A DNA stretch of 64,000 bases from assembly GCA_000437895.1 (NCBI GenBank), contig FR902155.1, positions 1 through 64,000 of the forward strand, written 5' to 3'. Position 1 is the first letter of the stretch, and each line of letters opens with the position of its first letter. The DNA comes from Clostridium sp. CAG:914 (GTDB lineage: Bacteria; Bacillota_I; Bacilli_A; RF39; UBA660). Positions 16,966 to 26,433 of the stretch are shown one piece after another. The translations under genes were made by a program, and so were the position numbers. The notes under the pieces were generated by a model that worked only from the letters and a program-made list of their open reading frames with translations, searched no databases and was not told the origin of the DNA.

Positions 16966-18580
16966 GATTATATGTAATGATTATATCTTCATCATTAATC
17001 TTTTCAAACAATGCAAAATTATCATCCTCATATAATAATTTATAATTATTATTATTTTTTAATATAATATAAAAAGTACTTAATTCTTTCTCTCCAGGAT
17101 ATTGTTTATATATAAGTAAATGACTAATATCATAAAATTTAAGTACTTTTTGATAATCTTTAGTTATACTTTTATAGTCATCAAATATATCATAATCTAA
17201 TCCACTAAATTCTTTAGTATATAAGTCTGCTCTAGAATCAATAAATACAGGAATATCGTTCAAAAGTAAATAACTACCAAAATTATATTCATTAAATAAT
17301 CTAATATTTTTATAATCTAAATTATCTTTAATATATTCAGTAGCCAAAACAGGATATGTCTTCATATCTATATAATCTGGATTCTTAATACCTTGAATAA
17401 AATATATTCCACCAGCCATCATAATAGTTATCAACACCGTACAAATTACTGATTTTTTTCTAGACATAAAATTAATAATAGTATTATCAATAACAAGATT
17501 ATTATTAATAAAATATAAAGTAAATACTCTTGCAAAACAAAATATACCTACCAAAGCTAATAAAGATATATGTCTAATAGAAGTAACAGCCATAATAGTA
17601 AGCCCTGTTATCATAAACAAATCTCTAATTTTAACACGCGTAAATAATGATAGAAAATAAACTTCAAAAATCATTATAATAACAAAAGGACTAGAACTCC
17701 AAGTAATCATTTGATGTTCAGCTATGTATTTTTGGCTATTTCCCAACATAGTCTTAATCATATAAGTATATGGTGTTCCTTTAAGTGGAGTAATAAGACC
17801 AGTAAAAATACTAAGTAACATTATCAAAAATAAATATTTAATATTACTATTAACATCTAAATCAAATCTCTTCTTTAAAAATAAAGTAAACTTATTATCT
17901 TTCTTTTTATTAACTATTAAAGATAAAATATATTCCGCAAAATAAGGAAGAAATATTATAAAATAAAATGGCCATACTGCTAAATGTATATTACAAATAG
18001 CTAAAGAAATTAACAAAAGAAATAACAAATATTTTTTCTTACCATTTTTTAAAAACATTTCTATAAAATAAACTTCCAAAGCAAACAAAATAAAACTAAC
18101 TAATTGAGCTCTTGCTGTAACAAAACCTGATAATGATAAAGTAGCAATAAATGTTGAAAAAGCACTTATCGATAAATGATTAGTTATTTTATATAAAGCA
18201 AAGAATAAGAAATATATAAGTATTAAAAATAATACAATTGAAGATATATATATACCAGTATATCCACCAATTAGGTATATCAAATATATAAATACATCAT
18301 ATAACCAATGAGGATAAGTATATGGTAAACTACTATGAAATGAGAAATGATCTTTCATATCAATACCATTTTCAAGAATAAGTTTACCTATCTTAATCGT
18401 ATAAAAAGTATCATTTTGTAATGTCTTTTTAACAAGAAATATAGCCAAAATACTTATACATATAACAAAAGCAATAACAAATATTTTTTTATTTTTCTTC
18501 ATTGTCAATTGTTCTTTTTCTTGTTTTTCATCCATTTTATTTTTCTTAATCATATTTTTTTTACTTTTTGTCTTAGTCAT
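16955..18580 (-). CDS. multi-spanning GT-C-like membrane glycosyltransferase candidate
   Basis: The 541-residue protein has a Lys-rich cytosolic N-terminus (residues 1-30), about 10-12 hydrophobic segments, and a soluble C-terminal domain of about 140 residues. The layout (TM1, then an extracytoplasmic loop containing HFSFHSSLPYTYPHWLYD, then many TMs and a C-terminal periplasmic-side domain with FIDSRADLY) matches GT-C family lipid-linked sugar transferases. The acidic loop residues expected for the active site are present but not uniquely assignable. AAGGATGTG precedes the ATG. Confidence 0.65.
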   Translation of the reverse strand: MTKTKSKKNMIKKNKMDEKQEKEQLTMKKNKKIFVIAFVICISILAIFLVKKTLQNDTFYTIKIGKLILENGIDMKDHFSFHSSLPYTYPHWLYDVFIYLIYLIGGYTGIYISSIVLFLILIYFLFFALYKITNHLSISAFSTFIATLSLSGFVTARAQLVSFILFALEVYFIEMFLKNGKKKYLLFLLLISLAICNIHLAVWPFYFIIFLPYFAEYILSLIVNKKKDNKFTLFLKKRFDLDVNSNIKYLFLIMLLSIFTGLITPLKGTPYTYMIKTMLGNSQKYIAEHQMITWSSSPFVIIMIFEVYFLSLFTRVKIRDLFMITGLTIMAVTSIRHISLLALVGIFCFARVFTLYFINNNLVIDNTIINFMSRKKSVICTVLITIMMAGGIYFIQGIKNPDYIDMKTYPVLATEYIKDNLDYKNIRLFNEYNFGSYLLLNDIPVFIDSRADLYTKEFSGLDYDIFDDYKSITKDYQKVLKFYDISHLLIYKQYPGEKELSTFYIILKNNNNYKLLYEDDNFALFEKINDEDIIITYNQKK

Positions 18581-18648
18581 TATATCACATCCTTATCTAA
18601 TATAACATAAAACGTAAGTATTATCAACGAAATTAAATGTAAACTGTC

Positions 18649-18677
18649 TTGAAGAAAATAAAATCTTATGCTAAAAT
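18649..18677 (+). promoter_or_regulatory. parE promoter
   Basis: TTGAAG (18649-18654), 17 bases and TAAAAT (18672-18677) end 22 bases before the parE start, which also rules out the longer reading frame that begins at 18649. Confidence 0.7.
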
Positions 18678-18699
18678 TATCCTAGGAAGTGTGATAAAT

Positions 18700-20598
18700 A
18701 TGACTTATAATGAAAAATCAATAAAAATTCTAGAAGGATTAGAAGCCGTAAGAAAAAGACCTGGTATGTATATAGGTAGCACTGATAAAAGAGGTCTACA
18801 TCATTTAGTATGGGAAATCGTTGATAACTGCGTAGATGAAGCCCTAAATGGATTTGGTGATAACATTAAAATAGTTATGCATACTGATGGCTCTGTAAGT
18901 GTTACTGATAAAGGAAGAGGACTTCCTACAGGTATGCATGAATCAGGAAAGTCAACTCCAGAAGTAATATATACCGTACTTCACGCTGGTGGAAAATTCT
19001 CTGAAGGAGGATACAAAGTATCTGGAGGTCTTCATGGTGTTGGTGCTTCTGTCGTAAATGCTTTAAGTAGCTATTTAGAAGTAACAACAAGAAGAGATAA
19101 AGAAGAATATTATATTAGATTTGAAAATGGAGGAAAAGTTGCTATTCCTCTAAAAAAAATAGGTCCTACTACAAAAACTGGTACAACAGTTAGATTTAAA
19201 CCAGACAAAGAAATATTTCCAGACACAGAATTTAACTATAGTGTAATATGTGAAAGAATGCAAGAATGTGCATTTCTTATTAACGGATTAACTATTGAAG
19301 TAGTTAATGAGATAGATGGAAGAAGTGAAAAATATTGTTACGAAAATGGATTATTATCTTTCTGTGAATATTTAAATGAAGGAAAAACAACATTACATGA
19401 TGTACTATGTTTTAATCAAACAAAAGATAGAATTAATGTAACCGTTTCCATGCAATATACTGATACATATTCTGAAAATATTATCTCCTTTGTAAATAAC
19501 GTTAAAACATCTGATGGAGGAACACATGAAGTTGGTTTTAAAACAGCTATAACAAAAGTAATGAACGATTATGTAAAAGAACATAATTTAGTAAAAGGAA
19601 AAGACAAAACCTTTGAAGGGTCTGACGTTAGAGAAGGATTAACTGCAATAATATCTGTACAAATTCCTGAAGATTTACTTCAATTTGAAGGACAGACTAA
19701 ATCTAAGTTAGGTACTCCAATAGCAAGAAGTATAACAGAAAGTATTACTACAGAAAAATTACATTATTTCCTAGAAGAAAATAAAGCTATTGCTACAAAA
19801 ATTGTTTCAAAAGCATTGAAAGGAAAAGAAGCTAGGGAAGCTGCCAGAAAAGCAAGAGAAGAATCCAGAAAAGGAAAAGATAGTAAAAAAACAGAAAAAT
19901 TATTAAGTGGTAAATTAACACCAGCACAAAGTAGAAATAAATTAGAAAGAGAACTATTCATCGTAGAAGGAGATTCAGCAGGTGGCTCTGCAAAGCAAGG
20001 AAGAGATAGAAAAACACAGGCAATCCTTCCACTTAGAGGTAAAGTTTTAAATACTGAAAAAGCCAAATTAGAAGATTTATTTAAAAACGAAGAAATAAAC
20101 ACTTTGATACACACCATTGGTGCAGGTTATGGCAATGACTTTGATATCAATGATTGTAATTATGGAAAAGTAATAATTATGACCGATGCTGACGACGATG
20201 GAGCACATATTCAATGTCTACTATTAACATTCTTTTATAGATACATGAAGCCATTAATAGAAAATGGACGATTGTTTATTGCTATGCCACCATTATATCG
20301 AGTTGTAGCTAATGGCAAAGAAAAATATTTATGGACAAACGAAGAACTAAAAGAATACACTAATGGTAAAAGTAATTATAAAATAAATAGATATAAAGGA
20401 TTAGGAGAAATGAATGCTGACCAATTATGTGATACCACAATGGATCCAAATAAAAGAAATCTAATAAAAGTTAATATAACAGACGCAGCATTAGCAGAAA
20501 AACGTGTAAGCATATTAATGGGTGATGCTGTAGAACCAAGAAAAAATTGGATAGAAGAAAACGTTATATTCTCTCTAGAAGATGCTTATAAAATTTAA
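18700..20598 (+). CDS. parE: DNA topoisomerase IV subunit B
   Basis: ParE is the ATPase subunit of topoisomerase IV, which decatenates daughter chromosomes. The 632 residues comprise a GHKL ATPase (EIVDNCVDEAL, GGLHGVGASVVNAL), a transducer, and the TOPRIM region (VEGDSAGGSAKQGRDR, then DADDDGAHIQ). ParE rather than GyrB is indicated by SGKLTPAQSRN, LNTEKAKLEDLFKNEEINT, and the TPEVIYTVLHAGGKF spacing. parC does not follow, which is unusual because the pair is normally adjacent. The start is fixed by AGGAAGTGTG and the promoter position. Confidence 0.95.
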   Translation: MTYNEKSIKILEGLEAVRKRPGMYIGSTDKRGLHHLVWEIVDNCVDEALNGFGDNIKIVMHTDGSVSVTDKGRGLPTGMHESGKSTPEVIYTVLHAGGKFSEGGYKVSGGLHGVGASVVNALSSYLEVTTRRDKEEYYIRFENGGKVAIPLKKIGPTTKTGTTVRFKPDKEIFPDTEFNYSVICERMQECAFLINGLTIEVVNEIDGRSEKYCYENGLLSFCEYLNEGKTTLHDVLCFNQTKDRINVTVSMQYTDTYSENIISFVNNVKTSDGGTHEVGFKTAITKVMNDYVKEHNLVKGKDKTFEGSDVREGLTAIISVQIPEDLLQFEGQTKSKLGTPIARSITESITTEKLHYFLEENKAIATKIVSKALKGKEAREAARKAREESRKGKDSKKTEKLLSGKLTPAQSRNKLERELFIVEGDSAGGSAKQGRDRKTQAILPLRGKVLNTEKAKLEDLFKNEEINTLIHTIGAGYGNDFDINDCNYGKVIIMTDADDDGAHIQCLLLTFFYRYMKPLIENGRLFIAMPPLYRVVANGKEKYLWTNEELKEYTNGKSNYKINRYKGLGEMNADQLCDTTMDPNKRNLIKVNITDAALAEKRVSILMGDAVEPRKNWIEENVIFSLEDAYKI

Positions 20599-20632
20599 GG
20601 ATAAATACTATAGTATTTTTAAATATAAATAT

Positions 20633-20673
20633 AAAAGAAATATTTACATCAGACATGTATATATTTCTTTTTA
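20633..20673 (+). terminator. parE terminator
   Basis: AAAAGAAATAT (20633-20643) pairs with ATATTTCTTTT (20661-20671). Confidence 0.65.
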
Positions 20674-20733
20674 CTATAAATATATTGATTAAATAATAAA
20701 AATAATATACTTTAAATATAGAAAGGAGTAAAA

Positions 20734-21495
20734 ATGAAAAAGAAATCAGCAAATATAATTATAATTATATGTATAGTTATTATTGTAGTACTAAGTATAT
20801 GTTTAGTAATGTCAAAACAAGAATCAAAAAATGAAATAAAGGAAATAGATAAAAAAACAGCTCAAGAATATATAGATAAATTAATTAATACTAAAACATA
20901 TAATATATTAGATAATTTAAAAGAAGAAGGATTAACAGATGAAATCAAATTATCTTTAGCTATAAATTCTACTGATAATTATGAAGAAATCTATACATGT
21001 AACGAAGCATTTACAATATCTTCTGATTATAATGGCTATAGACCAGTAGAAAATGAAGGATTTTCATGTGAAGATAACGAAATTAAAATAAGAAGTTATA
21101 AGTATAATGACGTCTTAACTAGTTATAGAAAATTATTTGGTTCTATTGGTAATCCTAAAAAAGGTTATACTTGGGGATATGACTACTCACAAAAGCAAAA
21201 TGCTTATTTCAAATTATCTACGAACTTTGGACCTGTTCAAGATATAAATTATAAATATGACATAAATTCTAAAGAAATAAATGATGATAGATTAACAATA
21301 GATATAACATATTTATCTTATTATAATAAAACTATAAATGATGAAGAAACATATACTACAGATTTGCTTAAAATAGATAGTTTTAGCAAAGAAAAAGTAG
21401 AAGAAATATTTAATAATAACAAAGATAAATTACCACACCTAACTTTTACTTACATCAACGAATCCGATACTTATTATCTAATAGATGTTAAATAG
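20734..21495 (+). CDS. membrane-anchored extracytoplasmic protein of unknown function
   Basis: The 253-residue protein has a short basic N-terminus and one strongly hydrophobic segment (about residues 7-28, Ile/Val-rich, no lipobox Cys). The remaining about 220 residues are polar, rich in Tyr, Asp, Asn and Lys, and probably lie outside the cell. Two Cys (TYTCNEAF and GFSCEDNE) may form a disulfide. No family was recognised. AAAGGAG gives a good ribosome site. It stands alone between parE and the ileS T-box. Confidence 0.7.
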   Translation: MKKKSANIIIIICIVIIVVLSICLVMSKQESKNEIKEIDKKTAQEYIDKLINTKTYNILDNLKEEGLTDEIKLSLAINSTDNYEEIYTCNEAFTISSDYNGYRPVENEGFSCEDNEIKIRSYKYNDVLTSYRKLFGSIGNPKKGYTWGYDYSQKQNAYFKLSTNFGPVQDINYKYDINSKEINDDRLTIDITYLSYYNKTINDEETYTTDLLKIDSFSKEKVEEIFNNNKDKLPHLTFTYINESDTYYLIDVK

Positions 21496-21534
21496 AAAAA
21501 TCCTAATAACATAACTCATTTTAGTCTAAAAGGG

Positions 21535-21563
21535 TTGACAAGATAACCTTTATTTACTATAAT
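21535..21563 (+). promoter_or_regulatory. promoter of the ileS T-box transcript
   Basis: TTGACA (21535-21540), 17 bases and TATAAT (21558-21563): a consensus sigma-A promoter that sets the RNA start near 21570. Confidence 0.9.
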
Positions 21564-21569
21564 TTAAAT

Positions 21570-21805
21570 AGTTTTTTAAAAACAAATGAAAGAGACGATA
21601 CTATAGAGAATTAATAGAGAGTGACTAGTTGGTGGAAAGTCATATGAATTTATAGTATAGATCACTCTGGATGTATCTGTTTGATATTTAGAATAGATCG
21701 GGTAATACCGTTAAATATAAATTAAGTGCACTATAGTTAGTGAATTAAGGTGGTACCACGGTTATAATCGTCCTTATATATAATAAAATATATAAGGATT
21801 TTTTT
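21570..21805 (+). ncRNA. T-box riboswitch (tRNA-Ile) controlling ileS
   Basis: The T-box AAGGTGGTACCACGG lies at 21747-21761. In Stem I, AGAGTGA and TCACTCT pair at the base of the specifier region, which reads TAG-ATC-ACTC. The specifier is thus ATC (21661-21663), an Ile codon. The GGTGGAAAG distal loop is present. A terminator stem, TCCTTATATAT with ATATATAAGGA (21771-21798) plus T-run, ends just before the ileS ribosome site. Confidence 0.93.
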
Positions 21806-21819
21806 ATGGAGGAAAAAAT

Positions 21820-24800
21820 ATGTTTAAAGAATTAAGAAAAGAAGAAGTAGAAAAAAATGAAGAGTATTTTGCAAACTATTGGAAAGAACATGATATTTTA
21901 AATAAATCTATTCAAAATAGAAGTGACTATTGGGTGTTTTATGATGGACCAGCAACTGCAAATGGATTTCCTGGATTACATCACATGGTTGCTAAGTTCT
22001 TGAAAGACTCTTTTTGCAAATACAAAACAATGCAAGGTTATAAAGTACTAAGAAAAGTAGGATGGGATACCCATGGCTTACCAGTAGAACTTGAAGCTGA
22101 AAAATCATTAGGATTTACTAATAAGAATGATATTGAAAAATATGGAATTAAAGAATTTAATGAAAAGTGTCGTGAATTAGTTTGGAAAAACGAAAAAGCC
22201 TTTTCTGATTTAACTACCAAAATGGGTCAATTTATTGATCTAGAACATCCATATGTTACTTATGATAATAATTACATCGAAACAGAATGGTGGATACTTA
22301 AAAAATTCTTTCAAGAAGGACTATTTTACAAAGGACACAAAATACTACCATATTGTCCTAGATGTGGTACTGGTCTTGCTAGCCACGAAGTAGCACAAGG
22401 ATATAAAGAAATTACCGTAGAAACAGTAATTGTTCCATTTAAAAGAAAAGATTCAGATGAATACTTTCTAGTTTGGACAACAACTCCTTGGACTTTAATT
22501 TCAAATGTTGCTTTGTGTGTTAATCCAAAAGAAAAATATGTAAGAGTAGAATCAAAAGGATATAAATTCATATTAGCTAAATCCCTATGCAAAAGTGTTC
22601 TAGGAGATGAATATACAATTATCGATGAATTTTTAGGTAAAGATCTAGAATATATTGAATATGAACAATTAATACCAGAATTAAAAGTAGATAAAAAAGC
22701 CTTTTATGTAACCTGTGATAACTATGTTACCATGTCTGATGGAACTGGTATTGTCCATATCGCTCCAGCATTTGGCCAAGATGATGCTAATGTTGGTAAA
22801 AAATACGACTTACCATTCCTAAATCCTGTTGCAGAAGACGCAACATATATAGAAGGACCATGGAAAGGAATGAAAGTTTTTGATGCTGACGTTGAAGTAA
22901 TAAAATATTTAAAAACTAATGATAAATTATTTAAGAAGCAAAAAATGGTTCACAATTATCCTCACTGTTGGCGTTGTGATAGTCCATTATTATATTATTC
23001 AAAACCAAGTTATTATCTTGAAATAACTAAAATAAAAGATAAAATAATTGAAGCCAACAAAAAAGTACAATGGTATCCAGAATTTGTTGGAGAAAAAAGA
23101 TTTGCTAATTGGTTAGAAAACTTAAATGATTGGGCTATATCAAGAAATAGATATTGGGGAACACCACTTCCACTTTGGACTTGTTCTTGTGGACATAGCG
23201 AAATGATAGGAAGTAGACAAGAATTAAAAGATAAAGCTATAGAAAACATTGATTTAGATATTGATCTACATAGACCTTATGTGGATGATATCCATATAAA
23301 ATGTCCAAAATGTGGAAAAACAATGACAAGAGTAAAAGATGTAATAGATTGCTGGTTTGATTCAGGATCCATGCCATTCAGTCAATATCACTATCCATTT
23401 GAAAACAAAGAATTATTTGAAACACAATTTCCAGCTGACTTTATATCAGAAGGAATTGATCAAACAAGAGGATGGTTTTATACATTACTTGTAATATCTA
23501 CATTTGTTATGGGAACATCACCTTATAAAAGAGTATTAGTTAACGACTTATTACTAGATAAAAATGGTAAAAAAATGAGTAAATCTAAAGGAAATATTGT
23601 AGAACCATTTAGTACTATGAAAAAATATGGTGCTGATACAGTAAGATTTTATTTACCATATGTAAGTCCCGTATGGACTCCACTAAAATTTGATGAAGAA
23701 GGATTAAAAGAAGTTCACTCCAAATTTATGAATCCACTTAAAAATTCTTATACTTTCTTTCAAATGTATGCAAATATTGATAATATTGATCCAAGAACTT
23801 TTAACGTCGACTATAATGACTTAGAAGAGATTGATAAATGGATGTTAAGCAAATATAATAAACTTGTTAAAAATGTAACAGCTGGATATGAAGAATTTGA
23901 TTTAAATAAAGTAGTTAGATTAGTTACAGACTTTACTTCTGAAGACTTGTCTAATTGGTATATAAGAAGAAATAGAAAAAGATTTTGGTCTAGTGATTTA
24001 GATAATTCCAAAAAAGGTGTATATCAAACAACATATCAAGTACTTGTTGGTTTATCACAACTAGTAGCCCCAATAATTCCATTTATTTCTGAAGAAATAT
24101 ATCAAAATTTAACTGATGAAGAATCAGTTCATCTAAGTGATTTTCCTAAATATGAAGAAGATAAAATAGATGATTATTTAGAAGTCAAAATGGACTTAGT
24201 AAGAGATTTAATTAGTCTTGGTAGAAATGTTAGAGAAGTATCAAAAATAAAAGTAAGACAACCTATATCAGACGTTATACTAGATGGTAAAAATAAAGAA
24301 CTATTAAATGATGTTATAGATCTTATTAAAGAAGAACTTAATGTTAAAAACATTATATTTACTAATGATTTATCTAACTATATGAATTTTACAATTAAAC
24401 CTAACTTTAAAAATGCCGGTAGTGTCATCGGATCAAAAATGAAAGATTTTGTTAATTTCTTAGCTAACTTATCTAGTGAAGATATTACCAAACTTAAAAA
24501 TAATGAAGAAATGTATTTTGAAGATATACTTATAACTAATGATTTAATTGATATAAAAATTAATGCTAAAGAAGGCTTTGATGTTGCTATGGAAAATAAT
24601 AATTTTATTATATTAAATACAACGTTAACAGACGATTTAATCAATGAAGGTCTAGCACGTGAAACAATATCTAAAATACAACAAATAAGAAAGAGTAATA
24701 ATTTTGACATTGTAGATAGAATAAAAGTATATTATGAAGCTAATGATGAATATACTAATAGAATTAATGACTTTCTAGATATGATTAAAGATGAAACTTT

Positions 24801-24888
24801 AGCTATTGAATTTAATAAAGAAAATAATTTAAAAGATGAATATGATATTAATGATTATAAAGTAAAATTTAAACTTGAAAGGTTATAA
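21820..24888 (+). CDS. ileS: isoleucine-tRNA ligase, IleS2 (eukaryotic-like) type
   Basis: The 1022-residue class I synthetase has the class-defining motif as GPATANGFPGLHH (GLHH at residues 52-55) rather than the IleS1 form ending in HIGH. KMSKS lies at about 585-589, and zinc-type Cys pairs CPRCGTG and CPKCGKT occur in the connective/editing region. The length and the GxHH arrangement place it in the IleS2 class, whose studied members resist mupirocin. TGGAGG precedes the ATG, directly after the T-box terminator. Confidence 0.96.
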   Translation: MFKELRKEEVEKNEEYFANYWKEHDILNKSIQNRSDYWVFYDGPATANGFPGLHHMVAKFLKDSFCKYKTMQGYKVLRKVGWDTHGLPVELEAEKSLGFTNKNDIEKYGIKEFNEKCRELVWKNEKAFSDLTTKMGQFIDLEHPYVTYDNNYIETEWWILKKFFQEGLFYKGHKILPYCPRCGTGLASHEVAQGYKEITVETVIVPFKRKDSDEYFLVWTTTPWTLISNVALCVNPKEKYVRVESKGYKFILAKSLCKSVLGDEYTIIDEFLGKDLEYIEYEQLIPELKVDKKAFYVTCDNYVTMSDGTGIVHIAPAFGQDDANVGKKYDLPFLNPVAEDATYIEGPWKGMKVFDADVEVIKYLKTNDKLFKKQKMVHNYPHCWRCDSPLLYYSKPSYYLEITKIKDKIIEANKKVQWYPEFVGEKRFANWLENLNDWAISRNRYWGTPLPLWTCSCGHSEMIGSRQELKDKAIENIDLDIDLHRPYVDDIHIKCPKCGKTMTRVKDVIDCWFDSGSMPFSQYHYPFENKELFETQFPADFISEGIDQTRGWFYTLLVISTFVMGTSPYKRVLVNDLLLDKNGKKMSKSKGNIVEPFSTMKKYGADTVRFYLPYVSPVWTPLKFDEEGLKEVHSKFMNPLKNSYTFFQMYANIDNIDPRTFNVDYNDLEEIDKWMLSKYNKLVKNVTAGYEEFDLNKVVRLVTDFTSEDLSNWYIRRNRKRFWSSDLDNSKKGVYQTTYQVLVGLSQLVAPIIPFISEEIYQNLTDEESVHLSDFPKYEEDKIDDYLEVKMDLVRDLISLGRNVREVSKIKVRQPISDVILDGKNKELLNDVIDLIKEELNVKNIIFTNDLSNYMNFTIKPNFKNAGSVIGSKMKDFVNFLANLSSEDITKLKNNEEMYFEDILITNDLIDIKINAKEGFDVAMENNNFIILNTTLTDDLINEGLARETISKIQQIRKSNNFDIVDRIKVYYEANDEYTNRINDFLDMIKDETLAIEFNKENNLKDEYDINDYKVKFKLERL

Positions 24889-24996
24889 AAATTAACAAAT
24901 ACATTATTATATTGCTTTTAATAAGTAGTGTAGAATAAGTGTGGAGATTTTTAACCTAAAAAATAAGATTTATAATTTAAACTAATTTTAAGATAG

Positions 24997-25028
24997 AAGG
25001 AGTAGATAGTCAATATCTATTCCTTTTT
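24997..25028 (+). terminator. ileS terminator
   Basis: AAGGAGTAGATA (24997-25008) pairs with TATCTATTCCTT (25014-25025) through one G.U, followed by T's. The 24889-25307 gap otherwise holds only a minus-strand frame remnant and the next promoter. Confidence 0.75.
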
Positions 25029-25260
25029 AAATTACATAAATTTCTTGTCTAATAGAAGTTAATTCTTTTAGTTTATTATTTTCAGATGGAGAGTCAAATA
25101 TAGGGATAGAAATATTAACTTTATATTCTAATGAATGATTAGATGTTAATTTTTGCTCATATTTTATATTACATAATTTTTTTATTTTAATATTTATTTC
25201 TTCATAATTGTTATTTCCATATTTTAAATTATAATAATCTTCTATTGTTATATAATTTTT
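25027..25260 (-). pseudogene. minus-strand C-terminal gene fragment
   Basis: An open minus-strand frame of 77 codons ends at 25027-25029 and is bounded upstream by a TAA at 25261-25263. It contains no ATG. It reads like genuine protein (includes TIEDYYNLKYGNN and KVNISIPIFDSPSE), suggesting the tail of a deleted gene. The family is unknown, and a chance frame cannot be excluded. Confidence 0.35.
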
Positions 25261-25307
25261 TTAAACATTTGTAATACAGGAAACGCTATCCTATTAATAA
25301 GGTACTA

Positions 25308-25336
25308 TTGACAAAAGCGAACAATTATGCTATAGT
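25308..25336 (+). promoter_or_regulatory. promoter of the L,D-transpeptidase gene
   Basis: TTGACA (25308-25313), 17 bases and TATAGT (25331-25336), close to consensus. Confidence 0.85.
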
Positions 25337-25359
25337 ATTAATTCGAAAAGGAGAAAAAG

Positions 25360-26322
25360 ATGAAAAATAAAATAAGTAAAATATTTTTAGCATTTCTTGT
25401 AACAATATCATTTATAATGCCTGTAAACGCTACAATAATAGATGAAAAAGTAGAAAAAGAAACAGAAGAAAAAGGAAGCAATAGTCCATCGCCTTCACCA
25501 TATTCTAGATATGTTAAATATATATCTGGACAAGTAGCAGATGGTACTGATGGTGCTAGATTAATGCAAAAAGCATTAAATGCTACGATGAATTGTGAAC
25601 TAGATGTTACTGGTAGACTTGATTCGAAAACAAGAGCATGTATTAGAAATTTCCAAAAAAAATATGGAATTATTGATCCAACTCTTGTCGGAGAAAAAAC
25701 TATTGGTAATTTAAACTATGTTTATAAATTTAAAAAAGTAATCGTAGATTGTAGTAGTTTAAATATAAGACAATATCCTAATACTAGTTCTAGTATATTA
25801 GCTAAAGCAAAGAAAGGAACTATTCTTACATATATTAGTGAAACAACTGTAAATGGTGCCAAATGGTACAAAATAACATATAATAATGTTATTGGTTATG
25901 TTCATTCTAATTATGTTGCTGATGATTTTATTGAAGTAGATATAACTTCTCAAGTACTAAGATTATATAAAGATAAAAATTTATTCTTAGATTCATTAAT
26001 AGTAACTGGAAAATATGGAACACATGACACCAATAAAGGTTATTATAAAATTTTCTATACTCAAAGAGATAGATTATTAAATGGAGAAACATTTGTTAAT
26101 TACTGGATGAGATTTATCAGCAGTCCTGCTATCGGATTACATGATTCATCTTGGAGAGGAACTAGAGAAACCTTCCAAAAATATGGTGGTATAAAATATA
26201 AAGGTCCTGGTGCTGCTGGTTCATCAAGTTCAGGAAGTCACGGTTGTGTAAATATACCATTAGAAAAAATGGAAATTATTTGGAACAATGCTGGTATGAA
26301 TACTATTGTATATGTACATTAA
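25360..26322 (+). CDS. secreted L,D-transpeptidase with PG-binding and SH3 domains
   Basis: A Sec signal peptide (about residues 1-25, ending VNA) is followed by an acidic/Ser-Pro linker. Next come a peptidoglycan-binding domain (about 55-120, RLMQKALNA), a bacterial SH3 domain (about 127-190, SLNIRQYPN), and a YkuD catalytic domain (about 190-320). The catalytic motif SHGCVNIP spans residues 293-300, with nucleophile C296. Such enzymes make 3-3 cross-links or attach proteins to peptidoglycan outside the cell and are insensitive to most penicillins. AAAAGGAG is a good ribosome site. The following genes ddl and ruvAB have their own promoter. Confidence 0.95.
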   Translation: MKNKISKIFLAFLVTISFIMPVNATIIDEKVEKETEEKGSNSPSPSPYSRYVKYISGQVADGTDGARLMQKALNATMNCELDVTGRLDSKTRACIRNFQKKYGIIDPTLVGEKTIGNLNYVYKFKKVIVDCSSLNIRQYPNTSSSILAKAKKGTILTYISETTVNGAKWYKITYNNVIGYVHSNYVADDFIEVDITSQVLRLYKDKNLFLDSLIVTGKYGTHDTNKGYYKIFYTQRDRLLNGETFVNYWMRFISSPAIGLHDSSWRGTRETFQKYGGIKYKGPGAAGSSSSGSHGCVNIPLEKMEIIWNNAGMNTIVYVH

Positions 26323-26345
26323 GACTAATTATTTAGTCTTTTTTT
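26321..26345 (+). terminator. Rho-independent terminator
   Basis: AAGACTAA (26321-26328) pairs with TTAGTCTT (26333-26340), then T's. Confidence 0.8.
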
Positions 26346-26386
26346 ATTAAGAAAAAGCTATAACTGTAAACATATAGTTATAATAT

Positions 26387-26415
26387 TTGACCTTTATTCC
26401 TAGTTATGATAAACT
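26387..26415 (+). promoter_or_regulatory. promoter of ddl-ruvA-nucleotidase-ruvB
   Basis: TTGACC (26387-26392), 17 bases and TAAACT (26410-26415). Confidence 0.6.
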
Positions 26416-26433
26416 TAAAATGAAGGTGGTAAA

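Noticed and set aside
18649..18699. Longer N-terminus for parE starting at 18649
   Set aside because: It overlaps the -35 and -10 of the promoter; the ribosome site and family N-terminus fit 18700.
21651..21653. Upstream GAATTT triplets as the ileS T-box specifier
   Set aside because: The AGAGTGA/TCACTCT stem places ATC at 21661-21663 in the specifier loop, which agrees with the gene.
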